64,000 nucleotides of DNA. It comes from Xylogone sp. PMI_703. Its lineage: Eukaryota > Ascomycota > Leotiomycetes. The notes below the pieces were generated by a model. It had not been told where the DNA came from. It did no database searches and worked only from the letters and a program-made list of their open reading frames with translations. Location of the stretch: assembly GCA_021399445.1 (NCBI GenBank), contig JAJTUQ010000011.1, forward strand, positions 310,001-374,000, read 5' to 3'. The position numbers were made by a program, and so were the translations under genes. Positions 53,856 through 64,000 of the stretch are shown piece by piece (position 1 is the first letter of the stretch; each line of letters opens with the position of its first letter).

Positions 53856-54152
53856 ATGGATATAGAACAGCCAAACTATGCTTCACCTAGGATTGTGGAC
53901 ACCAAAGCTAAGAATGAGCAGCTCCCAAGCCTAGGTGGATCCATCTTGGTGGCAGAGGAGGATGTTGGGCAGAAGCAAAATAATCTCAAGCGGAATCTCA
54001 AAGGACGTCACATTCAGATGATATCAATCGGTTCGTCTTCTGTAGGATTTTTTAAAACGTGTCATTGATGTAGGACGGTAGGCGGTGCGATCGGTGCTGG
54101 TTTATTTGTTGGTGTGGGACAGGCGTTATCTGACGGTGGTCCAGCATCCCTG
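53856..54152 (+). pseudogene. amino-acid permease N-terminus (relic)
   Basis: Exons are 53856-54030 and 54082-54152 (intron GTTCGT...GGTAG). They encode an acidic N-terminus followed by LKRNLKGRHIQMISIGGAIG, then AGLFVGVGQALSDGGPASL, the first transmembrane segment of fungal amino-acid permeases, and end at a GTGAGC donor. The next permease exon is not found. The central permease part lies at 36161, upstream in the window. Confidence 0.75.
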
Positions 54153-54239
54153 GTGAGCTATGATGCATCATAAGCTATGCTGAGAGGAAATGGCATGTTG
54201 GTTGTAGCCTTTGTATCTAAATTGGGCCATCCCAGAGAC

Positions 54240-54638
54240 CTTGTTTAGAAGGATCCGGGGCGTTTACGCCGGGAATACAATTCTTTTTACCTGGACTATC
54301 TCATGTCTGGAGAATACACGCGTAATCCATTTACACAATCGTTCCACTGCAACCCGGAATGGGTTCGAGAACTGTTTGAGGAAGGGTGACCTAACAACGG
54401 CTCGCTGGTACTGACTCGCGTGGTTGCTTGCGAGGAATTTTTAGGCAGCCATTTGGCGCGCCATATTAATGAGTTGACCGAGGAAGATTATGAAATGTGG
54501 TTGGAGGTCATCATGCAGTTTGCAGAGCAAGACTATGTCTTGGTTTGTGCGGATCATATTTTAGCACTAGCTGCACGAAACAATCATAGAAACATATTGG
54601 AGAGGGCTACAAGCATCGAATCGGAGCTTAGGAAATGA
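54240..54638 (+). pseudogene. unrecognised protein fragment
   Basis: An open stretch reads REYNSFYLDYLMSGEYTRNP and CNPEWVRELFEEG up to a TGA (54387-54389). The same frame continues to CEEFLGSHLARHINELTEED, then QFAEQDYVLVCADHILALAARN and a stop at 54636-54638. A 51-nt GTGACC...GCGAG intron could remove the stop but has a weak donor. No family is recognised and no start codon is certain. Confidence 0.4.
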
Positions 54639-55846
54639 CCGGTCCTTTACGCAATAAAGAGCATGGTTTACATAAAAACAGTATAGTTATAATAGTTATA
54701 GTAAGTCTATAACCAGCGTAAGCCTTGGCTAGCCAAAAATCGCTTTGTTATCGGTGTTACGTATAGCTTTGCCCAGAGGTGGTTGTAAATTTAGTGATGG
54801 CCTCAATTTTTGTTCCATTACTTCTGGATAATTTACTGGAGAGTCAAGGCTGCAAATTACAGTTCCACCTATATAAGATTGATCACAGCAAATCCCGTTC
54901 GATTAACAATTCATGATTTAGCAGTCAATTAATCAACATTATGAAAGATAATTTGATCGAATATCAAAACGATAAAATTGTGGAATCAGTCGGAAAGTGG
55001 GAATCAATTTGCTCGAGTTCGCTAATTCTCAAATTTTGGCGCACACCCTAAAGCACTGGCCAAGAAATGACATTAACCTTACTAAGTTAAGAACCTTAGA
55101 GTGGTGATTATCTATGCATGCGACCCTGCGAAAAGCCGGATTCAGACGTGCAACAAAACTTTCGGTACCAATAGCCTTGGCACAGCCCATTGGTGGAGAA
55201 AGCGAGATTTCCTGCCGATTGCTCCACAACGCTAATCACGGTAAGGAACAGAGCCGCACTTAAATTTTACATCATCCGTAACAAGCCACTGTATAAGATA
55301 TGTTATTGCGCAAATCAAGCCTTTAGTTAACCGGTTTCTTATATACACGGAGTGGACGGCCAAATTTGATGTCGATACAATACTATATCAACACTTTTAG
55401 ATGTCAATTGCTTACGGGGTTTATATATGAGGTTTGAGAAGAGCTAAAAAATACCAAAGATAAAACTTAGTATACTCTATCAACCGAACTGAAGAAATAT
55501 CAAATGCAGAGTCGTTTTAAAGCACCTAGGAAGTAAAAGCTAAATCCAGGGCTTCAATTGAGGCCTCTAAATCAGGAAACAATAAAAGCAACTTTATTCA
55601 GAATCGAATTAGAATTATACTTTCTATAAAGCAGGCGTCCTAAGACGGCTTATTTTCCTTCTCCCGTATCAAGAAGATCCTGTTTCTCCCATTTCGACCT
55701 CCATTAGTCTAGTTACTGACTTTAGGTTGTACTAACTTCCGGTGGTATGGTTTTTCCGTGCTTCTGATCCAGATTAGAAAGATATCACTTGTCGGCACGC
55801 GTATATAGGATATCTAACCTTGAGAATCCTTATGTTATATTTCGTA
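54639..55846. other. intergenic
   Basis: AT-rich spacer with no supported gene. Confidence 0.5.
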
Positions 55847-56707
55847 TTAAAGCCTTCTTTTTATTTCCATAGATAATAACCCCGGTAAACAATCTCGAGT
55901 TTCGCATAATCTTTGCAAGACGCGGCGAGTGAGATGGTTCTCATTCCTATCTATAGACAAACCTTTCAATGCTTTTACAGCCTTTAGGAACCACTGTTCA
56001 AGTGCTGTAGATGTATCAAAGAGGTTACATGTTGGTGATAGATTGAGCAGGACCAAGTCTTCCTTCAAGGTGTGGATTTGGTCAAAATGGCGGCGGGCAA
56101 TCCCTGAGCAGTGTTCTTTTTGCAATACCTTTCGCGATGCAAGATATATAGTGCCGATAGGTGCAAAGCGAGAGCCGTAGGCTTCAAAAAGCCTGCCAAG
56201 CGCTAGGAAGTGGGAGAAGCCTTTCTCCTGAATTTGTTGCTTCAGATTCTCAGGGGTTTCGATCCTTAGTCTGACTAGCATCTTCAGGATCACCTCCAAA
56301 CTGAGTGAGAGACTCTCGAGTATCTCATCCAAAATCTCTTTCTCCGCCATCTTCCTTTCGTGATTTCTTTGCCATAAAGCTATGGACATGCGAGTGAGGT
56401 GGTAAGGCGACTTGGTGATACCACAGACGATGGGTGCGGGAAGTGATATGATCGCGGAGACGCGTAAACCCTCGGAATCGATCTGACCCTGCTTGCAAGA
56501 ATGGAAAACTTGTGCTAAAGTCTCTCCTGTCTCACTTAGGAGCATAAGCTTTGATTTGTGCAGTTTTGCCGTGTTTGTGAGGTGAGAGACCTTTTCGCAA
56601 GCATAGAGATAAGGGTGAGGGACATTGCCCATGATCATTTCGTTAACCTCGGTAGAGATTTCGTATATAGGTCTGTGGCCATACAAAGGAGGCGGGATCG
56701 AATTCAT
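55847..56707 (-). CDS. hypothetical protein (286 aa)
   Basis: A single open frame. I chose the Met at 56707 (MNSIPPPLYGHRPIYEISTE) because the upstream in-frame stretch to 56827 is basic and low in coding sense. The protein is mostly helical: FHSCKQGQIDSEGLRVSA, KSPYHLTRMSIALWQRNHERKMAEKEILDEILESL, FLALGRLFEAYGSRFAPIG and FDTSTALEQWFLKAVKALKGLS. No signal peptide, membrane segment or known domain is seen, and the neighbours give no hint of its role. Confidence 0.6.
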   Translation of the reverse strand: MNSIPPPLYGHRPIYEISTEVNEMIMGNVPHPYLYACEKVSHLTNTAKLHKSKLMLLSETGETLAQVFHSCKQGQIDSEGLRVSAIISLPAPIVCGITKSPYHLTRMSIALWQRNHERKMAEKEILDEILESLSLSLEVILKMLVRLRIETPENLKQQIQEKGFSHFLALGRLFEAYGSRFAPIGTIYLASRKVLQKEHCSGIARRHFDQIHTLKEDLVLLNLSPTCNLFDTSTALEQWFLKAVKALKGLSIDRNENHLTRRVLQRLCETRDCLPGLLSMEIKRRL

Positions 56708-58412
56708 ATTGGATAATAGCGAATATAACTTAACAAGAAATTGTGAAGGGTGAAGATGGAAAGCAGAAGAATGGTGGAAAGGTCTCCTTCTTATACCTCG
56801 CCGACTGATGTGTTCAAACTCAAACATCTAGGTTGCACCTGACCTCTTACGGAATCTTCTTTCTCTTTGTGTTTAGTGTAGCATCCTGCAGAAATGAAGT
56901 TGGCACACTTAGAGTTCAGGGATTCGATGCTGCGCCTCCGTCAGGATGTGTTTAACCTGTGATCGTTCATTTATTTCCCTTTCCAAGCCTTGATCAGTAT
57001 GATGTGGTGCATATACGACGGTGAAGTGCTTCATCTGTGGATCCCAAAATCTATCACTATCCAATGATTTAACATTGGACAGGGACAAGACTGGACAAAC
57101 TGGGATAGATGCTCCTCTGCATGAACCTCTTATCCCAGCTGCATCTGATGGGGCGGACGTCACATAGATTCCATATTGAGCTTTGCGAAGATGATACGAC
57201 TCAGCTTCACAAGTGTCACTGTTCCCATGAGCGGAATCAGATATGTGGGACCGGTATCACTAAACCCGTTCTCCTGGCTGATCCCTTTAAGATGTGGTGT
57301 GTACGGCATATCGTTTCGGCTTTGAGGTCAATTTCTCTCTCTGGAGTTGGTCCTCTGGTAAGCTCTTTAAGCGTAGTATCACTATAAAGATAATGTCAGT
57401 TCATTTAGCTTGAAAATAGATAAAATAATATTGGATACCTAATCATGCCCTAAGAAATATCAGTCAAAAATAAGGTGGACGATAGTCCAACGCTTCTGGA
57501 GATGTAACAACTTTGAAGTTCATTGCTTTGGGCTCCAATGGCTTCGTTGGGTTGAGCACGATTCCCGCGGCCATGGTGCTGATGCACCTGACCAACACTG
57601 CTGAACTTCTCGATACAGCTGACACGGGCAAAGCGCCGCCACTATCGTCTCTTATGGTTGTGGTGCGTGAAGATCGCAAAAGAAAACGCCCACTTACACG
57701 GATTATAGGTGTAGGCAACTATCCCTTAGGATCCTTTCTGATATCGTGTCCGGATACAAATTCTTTGTAAAAACTTCAAATTGATGTTAAGCCAGCTCGC
57801 TCTTTTCCACGGTTCCAGCCTCCGGACATCATCTAAGCAATCAGCTGGCCATTCTGACTTGAGTAGAGACAATATCTAATTTGGATTAGATAGGGTAAAG
57901 AGCAAAGATCATAGTTTAGAATAAAACCATTGCACTGCCTCGTCGGATTCCGTGGTACGTAGGGTCATGTACTTACTGCTCAGCAACTTATTGGCCGTTC
58001 ATCGGGACCCCGAATCGCCGTTGTCAATCCTTGCAGCAATTCTGTCTCTCTGTTGGTGTTGTTGTCGTTGGGGTAGTGAGACCTGCATTCTGCCCGGAGA
58101 GAGTAACCTGAACCAGAAGGTGATAGATTCTGTGATATCCGTAAGCGCCCCTATTCCGTGTACCCCTATTCCGTACCTAGCACTGGAAACCTACATACCT
58201 CACGGGGGAATACCGTGTGACCATATTACCACTATTGTACCGCCGACGAAAAAAACTCATCGCGCAAATGTTCGACATAATCGAAACTATAAAAGGGGTT
58301 CATGCCCACCCACTCGCGCCTGGTCTCCCTCTCACTCAGCTTTGCTACAACCAAATCCTCTGTTATTCGAGTTTTCCTCACACAATTCCTCTCATTTTCA
58401 ATTCCTGTCACC
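56708..58412. other. intergenic, with a TATA box for the RING gene
   Basis: No supported gene. TATAAAAGG at 58288-58296 lies 125 bp before the start codon of the RING protein and is the best core-promoter match near it. Confidence 0.5.
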
Positions 58413-59728
58413 ATGAGAGTCTCCAGATCTTTTGTCACTTTTAAAGAGTTCAACGAGAATCCCTCGAAGTGTTCTGCGTGGCTCAAAGAAAAAGATCGAT
58501 GTTGTGGAAGAAATATCGTCGCCACAGACCAAGAAAGAAAAACTTTCCTACTTCAATCGATTGCGCGTAATCGAATCCACGATGGAGAGGAAGCAGAGGA
58601 GCTAGTAGGGCTCTATTTTTGTAATGGCTGGCACCGCCCTGGGGGAAGATACGCCATTCCACACTCAGAAAGGCGCAAGCTTCTTCAAGCTCTTTTCCCG
58701 CGCGATTCAGAATCTGAGACGCAGACTCTTCCAGCTGTTTTACGGCAGCACTCACCAATTTCTTCTCCTACAAACGAGACTCAAGAACCAGCACTGCTTC
58801 AGTTTTCAGATAGTGAGAGGCCATCTTTGTCTGTCATGCCCTTAACTGTGCAAGACGCTGGGTATAGTATGCCCAAACTTTCCGAAGCTGAAATATTGTC
58901 TTCTTCCATCGCACAATCAGCTATCGAACCATCCGAATATGAGACACACACAAGTTCCTCATTTCAACGAATCGATCGAACAGGACCCACTCAGTCGGAA
59001 CAACTGTCGCCATCGCTCCGTTCTGAGAGTGATAGGGAGGACGGACCGGTTAGCGTAGGGGGGGACTGTGCCATCTGTCTGCTGACTCTTGGAGATCCTG
59101 CCGAGGCAGCCAGGTGCGCGTTCTGTGGTGTCGACCTGCACTTAAACTGTGTGGTAGAATGGCTCACCGCACCAGATAGCGCTACGAGCTGTATTTTCTG
59201 GTAAGATTTCTTTCTTCCGAAAGTCGGTTACTTGCTTATAACAATTTCCTAGTCAACACAACCTCGAAGACCACGACGTGTTTGATCTGATTGAAGAAAT
59301 TAGAGACCCTCTCGACAAAGAGAGACTTCAGCGACAATATGACCTTAAAACTGCTCAGCCAGAACATCCATTATCGCCATTGTCGGCTCAAGAGATTCGA
59401 AGAGACAGACCGGTTAATGTAGAAGATGACTGTCCGATTTGTATGCAGGAACTTAGAGACCATAACGAGGTCACCAGGTGCTGCAACTGTGGTAATGATA
59501 TGCACATGTACTGTGCTATTGAATGGTTTACCACACCAACGAACGTTGCAAGCTGTCCTGTCTGGTGAGATTCATCGTCCTAGAAAGTTGATAGCGTGCT
59601 GACCATGGATTTTCAGTCGGTCCAAAGTCGAATACGACGAAATACCTGCACTAATTACATTAATTCCAGATTGCCGCAAGAGGAAGAGTTTGAGCACGCG
59701 ATATTGGACAAAGAAAAGCTCGCTTTAG
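58413..59728 (+). CDS. protein with two RING-type fingers (403 aa, 3 exons)
   Basis: Exons are 58413-59200, 59253-59564 and 59617-59728; 1212 nt. The N-terminal 75 residues hold Cys and His (CSAWLKEKDRCCGRN, YFCNGWHRPGG), followed by a disordered Ser/Glu-rich region. Two fingers of one design follow: CAICLLTLGD...RCAFCGVDLHLNCVVEW...SCIFC, and CPICMQELRD...RCCNCGNDMHMYCAIEW...SCPVC, each with a C2-C2-HC-C2 ligand order. In both, the last Cys codon is split TG|T by an intron of the same phase, so exon 2 is a tandem copy of the finger end of exon 1. RING fingers bring E2 enzymes to substrates; a ubiquitin-ligase role is likely but unproven. It is the convergent neighbour of the RING-patatin gene. 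Confidence 0.8.
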
Positions 59729-60061
59729 AAGTTTACCAGAGGAATACAATTATATATCTTTATAAATACTGCATTTCCTCTATGACCTACCTTCTGATGC
59801 TGCTGAATGCTCAGTACACAGGAGAAAGCGTGCTATAGTAGAGGGAAGTGGTGACAGAGGCCTTATCATACTCTAAACCTCTAATTGAATCATGTGTGTG
59901 AGCCTCTGCGAGAAATAACAACGAGGCACTGCAAATGCAACTACATAAATCATAGCTGCTGTATCGATGGCAAAAATGGACATATCATATTCCTAGGAAG
60001 GGGAAATTTTTAGCTTAGCTTAGAGCGGCTCAAATTAAGATAATATTCCATCGGCATTCCA
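59729..60061. terminator. convergent 3' intergenic region
   Basis: A 333-bp region between the stop codons of two converging genes. It must hold both 3' ends; no distinct polyadenylation signal could be singled out. Confidence 0.3.
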
Positions 60062-63000
60062 TCACAAGCATCGTCGCTTCCTCCGTGTCCTTTTTCGGAC
60101 AGGAAGAGAGTGCTTCTTGCTGTCGGATACGGGCGTCGATGTGTTGCTGTAACGTTTGCGCTCACAGCTGCAAGGCGGGTTTCTAGACCGCTCTATCCTG
60201 CTATTATGATCAGGCCGTCCAAACTTCGCATTAAGTCTCTGCCTCTCGGCAAACAATTCCATAGAATTCGGGAATAAACTAATGCTCCGATGGAACAGTC
60301 TGTTAAAAGCAAGCTGGATGGTAACCCTATCGGAGGGATGGCGTACGTGAAACACGACTGCTTTCCAAAAACGCCCACATAGCTTGCAGATATCGTTTGA
60401 ACTGAGAAATCCAAGGGAGACGTCGTGATGGAGGAATTGAGCGTAGGGAAAGGTGTTGAGAAGAACCTGAATGAGATCACGGCTGTCCGGACTCCGAGAG
60501 AGGATAGAACCACGACAGCAATACCGTCCTCCATCTAAAATCAGAGGCCCGTCCAGCTCAAAGAAAAAGGTTACCGCCTTGAAGGCTCTAGCAATACCGT
60601 CTATATCACCAAGATGATACCGTATTTGGTCATAGAGATACTGCATCTTGTCAACGTCGTCAATATCAGGTTCCTTGCCCACGAGTGGTAAATTTAGACG
60701 GAATTGCTGAGCCTTTGCTTCCTCTTCCAAGCCAGACCAATGGTCTTCCCAGCTTATCTGACCATTTAGAGATAGCGATTGCATAGCAGCTCGGTAAAAG
60801 CGAGCCATGGCCCCATCTTGAAGAAGATTTCGAACATTCGAGGCTACCGGTGACATGAGCTTTTGCTCAAATCCGGTTCCGATTGAGAGAACCACGTCAC
60901 AGTCGCAGTTGTCCCAGATTCTGCGGACTTCGCTCAGGCCGGGCCGCACAGGGTTATTGTTCTTTAAGGCGCCATCTTGAAGTGGCCCAAACGAGCGGAT
61001 AAGCTTAGGTTTGAAGTAACTAGGATCGTTAGTGTCAGCGCAATACCTATTTTCATGGCATTTACCTGGGTGCTGCCGTCGTACATCGTGCCCTAAAAAC
61101 CATTAGCAAGCCCGGCATGATGCGTCAATCGTACCTACGCTTCCCAGAGCAACATATCTTCACTCGCTTTTGTCGCTCGAAGGTGCTTATACCCTAACAT
61201 ATCGTCAGCTTGAGATAGACCTGAAGATCTTCCACCTACTTAGACCTTTCCGATACTGGCCCTCACCATTGTAGTTTGATATGAGGCATAAGGATGCGTC
61301 GGATATCGTGGTTGCAGTAACGGCAAACCTCATCCCAGATGTTCTTGACCCTACGGGTCCGAATAGAGAACCCAGCCCAAGAGCCTCTTTGAGAGAGTCT
61401 TCTAAGACAGTCACATCATACTTACCGTCTTCAAGATAGAACACAAAGATGCGCTGAATTATTGCCCAGATTGAATGCCTGCTGCGGACCTTAGATGGGA
61501 AGATATTTCGCGCAAACTTGCGAAAGAATGCGAGGCATTTTTTGGGGCTCCAATGCTTCCCAAAGAGCCCAATAGTTGCAATACCACCTATTTCACGTTA
61601 GGATTAGACTCAGGTGATACACTATAACTTACCTGAACTGGTTCCGATAGAATAATCAAAGTTGTCCTGTACCGGATAGTGCAGCCCGAGAGCCTGGCGC
61701 AGCTCCTCCATGAACCCAAGTGATACCACTCCTCTCGATCCACCTCCGTCAAAAGCTACGAATCGTACCCGACACGTCGGTGGCAAGATTCTTGCTTGGA
61801 AGCAGATTTTGCTCTGACACTGGGGACAGGTGCTGATGTCGAAATAGTATTCTCTCCCCTTTGTTGGTTTCCCGAAAGAGGGGATGCAAATGCAGGTGTC
61901 ACATATACCATGGCCACATTCCATCATGTGCTCTGGTTTCCTCTGGAGGCATATGAAGCAATCAATATTGGATTTTAATAGCCGGAGGTACCGACTATTT
62001 TGGTCGAGGCTTTGCTGACGGAGGGCAGCAGCAGACTGGCCACCATATTTTACGTGAGAAAACATTGAAATGATTCGTGCCTCAATATCGGCACAGATCA
62101 ACTCACAACACAACTGTCGAGAGTTTGCGAAGTCACGAATTCCAAAGAGACACGCATGGCGATATAACGTGCGAAAAACTTCCGATGGATTGAACACTCA
62201 GTTTTGGTTAGCTTGTCTATAGAACTGATTATTAGGCCCAAAACTTACAGTGCATATCAGGCGGGAAACTATCCAGAATGATTGCTGAAGTGATAAAATC
62301 CCAGGGGATATTATCGGGTAACTTGTGCTCGGAGTACAAGCTCATGAACGATTTCAGGTGATGCTGAAAGTTAGGAGAGACAGGATTGCCCTCTCTCGAG
62401 CTCCTAATAAAGTCAAATGTATCTAGTGGCGACATTGCAAAATCACGTAAAGCCATGTCAAAGAAGGCCGCAATGTGGATCATCGAAAAGAGTGTGTGAG
62501 TATTAGTGCGCTCGAAGCGTGTTGCACGGGCTTCATCATGTAAAACCTCCCCTAAACCGCTGAACAGCTCGCGAGGGGGTTGACGAGTCGACCCCAGAAT
62601 ATTCACTACCTTCAAGGATGAAAATGATTCCGCAAACCGAGAATTAGCCAATACTCTCAGACGAAAGCGTAGGACTTCTGAATCAAAGGCATCCCCTGGA
62701 ATTACCGTTACCACTACCAACCGAGGACGAATGCTGTTTGGAAGGCTTGACGCAGAACCTATTGTAACCCACGAGGTCAGCCTTTCCGCCACGGCGTCTA
62801 AGCTGCCGTAGTCCTGTGCGAAAATGCACAGCACGTCAACAAAGAGTGAAAGCAGTCGGGCATGAAGATGATCGACCAAGTCCTGTTGCGTAGGTAGGCC
62901 ATTCTCGTTTTCGGGCCAGACTACTGCATGGTTGATAATCTCGTGGCAGGTGACCTTTCCCCTGAGGTTTGTTTGCGTGTGGTCAAGACTACTGTCACCA

Positions 63001-63275
63001 ATAAGAATGGGATGGTCATCATTTGCCGTCGTTGGGTCCGCACATATATTCGCGATCCCGTATTTCCGGCAGTGGGATATGCTGTTCCCGGGGAATAAGG
63101 CTCGTAATGCTCGCGCTTTCGACTGTTTACCGATAAAGAATATCAGTGATGGGTATTGCTGGGCCGGGCAGGGCAGAGAGTTCGTAATATTGTGGAGTCG
63201 ATTGCCGTACTGCAGTATGAACCCGTTCTCGCCTTGATGCACACGTAACCACTGCTGGTGAGCGCAAGAAGTCAT
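60062..63275 (-). CDS. RING-patatin phospholipase-like protein (992 aa, 6 exons)
   Basis: Exons are 63275-62249, 62196-61633, 61587-61240, 61193-61139, 61092-61066 and 61019-60062; all introns are GT-AG of 45-53 nt and the 2979-nt frame is clean. Residues 1-340 form a family-specific N-terminus (YPSLIFFIGKQSKARALRALFP, DHLHARLLSLFVDVLCIFAQDYG, LDAVAERLTSWVTIGSASS). A RING-like finger follows near 420-465 (CFICLQRKPEHMMECGHGICDTC...CPQC). The patatin domain then has the oxyanion loop FDGGGSRG (about 498), the nucleophile elbow GTSSG (about 529) and the dyad Asp in QDGALKNNNPV (about 689). All catalytic parts are present. It should hydrolyse acyl esters of lipids. Patatin-like genes are a known Starship accessory family. 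The C-terminus ends in Lys/Arg-rich text. Confidence 0.92.
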
Positions 63276-63464
63276 GATGCTTACGATGAGACTTACCTAG
63301 GAGCCATGGAAACTTTTTAATGTAAAAATTTGGACTGTTGAAGGCACGTCCCGCGATTTGCACCAGCAAAAAAGGGAGGGTTGGATGTTGAGATAACACA
63401 GAAGAGATGGTCCTACTGAAAACTTGCTGGCGGACTGTGGTCGTCACTTAGTGATGACGGGGAT

Positions 63465-63560
63465 GATGACGATGCCTGGGGGATAGATCATCCCTCAAAA
63501 GCAGATCACCCTTATTTAGCGATCATCTTTAGGCCAGCGATCATCTTTATTTAAGTGATT
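63465..63560 (-). promoter_or_regulatory. GATCATC repeat cluster upstream of the patatin gene
   Basis: Units include TAGATCATCC, CAGATCACC, GCGATCATCTTTA (twice), and GATGATGACGATG. They lie 190-285 bp upstream of the start codon at 63275. Confidence 0.5.
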
Positions 63561-64000
63561 ACTTAAAATAGTGTGTCTTTTAGCGGGGGCTTTTCGCAAC
63601 CGAGGATTCTATACCCATTGTGGAAGTGCTAATGGACGTATGGGCATTTGTATGGACTAATCTAGTAAAAGCAAGATCATAGAGCGTCATCTTAGCAGCA
63701 AAATTTTGCACATCTGTACAAGACTCTTGGTTACAAAATGTTCAACTGGCTACGGCCATGTTGGAGAAAATCTTTTTGACTCTAGATTTCCATTTCTGCA
63801 TACGCACTTTGCAAGAGGATACCCCTTTAATAGGTCAAGCATTTCTATTGCAAAAAATAGCCCGTGTATTTCTCAACCTAACCAATACAACTCTATGCCG
63901 TAATCTTGTCTGAGTCCTCCACTCCTTCCACATAGACTTCTGAGTGCTTACGGTAGCCTGCATAGGCAGGGAGCGTGAGAGAATCGGGCCTCTTAGTGAC
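63561..64000. other. window end, no gene seen
   Basis: One 65-codon frame (63706-63903, plus) without motif. Nothing else is supported. Confidence 0.5.

Noticed and set aside
57464..57770. Overlapping frames on both strands (84-85 codons)
   Set aside because: Neither shows a motif, splice extension or upstream signal.
61427..61450. GTAAGT-like donor in the patatin gene near 61425
   Set aside because: The resulting intron would be only 24 nt, and reading through gives residues expected for the family.

Overview
The window looks like accessory DNA of a filamentous ascomycete (Pezizomycotina). Spliced genes carry 41-65 nt introns with GTAAGT-type donors and CTAAC-type branch sites. Gene families are fungal (DUF3723, F-box/LRR, small MADS-box-like, DUF3435, ferric reductase, hAT transposase), long intergenic stretches are empty, some blocks are AT-rich in a way that resembles RIP, and relics are common. 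I saw no rRNA, tRNA or ordinary housekeeping cluster. All gene models below were spliced by hand from the sequence.

Layout. 0-7 kb: an inverted array of a palindromic 12-mer (about 750-1350), a 114-residue unknown gene, an RNase III-like fragment running into a 16-bp minisatellite, two divergent single-domain MADS-box-like genes, and between them the C-terminal zinc-finger end of a DUF3435 protein, the family of Starship tyrosine recombinases. 7-11 kb: a DUF7587-like gene and a three-exon gene with two membrane segments flanked by a 50-bp direct repeat. 11.2-15.7 kb: nested transposons. A host gene is cut by hAT-1, and hAT-1 is cut by hAT-2, whose four-exon transposase is fully open and whose 18-bp terminal repeats match perfectly.

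15.8-34 kb: a repeated accessory module of three pseudokinases, two F-box/LRR genes and two DUF3723 genes, plus an intact five-exon ferric reductase and a second ferric-reductase 3' end attached to the end of one DUF3723 gene. 34-45 kb: relics (methyltransferase, amino-acid permease, Zn-cluster-type regulator), two AT-rich blocks, and a group of three small genes (unknown, DUF6924-like, secreted NucA/NucB nuclease). 46-54 kb: a catabolic-looking cluster of Zn-dependent dehydrogenase, FabG-like SDR, IlvD/EDD dehydratase and aldehyde dehydrogenase, the last with two inactivating lesions, then a permease N-terminal relic. 55-64 kb: an unknown gene, a protein with two duplicated RING fingers, and a 992-residue RING-patatin protein.

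DUF3723, ferric reductase and patatin-like genes are, with NOD-like receptors, the recurrent accessory genes reported for Starship giant fungal transposons, and DUF3435 is the Starship captain family. The best reading is that the window lies in, or derives from, Starship-type cargo, partly decayed. No complete captain and no element boundary is visible, so this remains an inference.

The most novel observation is a short repeat (GATCATC units; fullest form GGATGATCACTTTT). It is clustered upstream of all three pseudokinases, both DUF3723 genes and the patatin gene, and absent or nearly so upstream of the ferric reductase and F-box genes. This suggests that these unrelated genes share a regulator or were assembled from modules with a common promoter.
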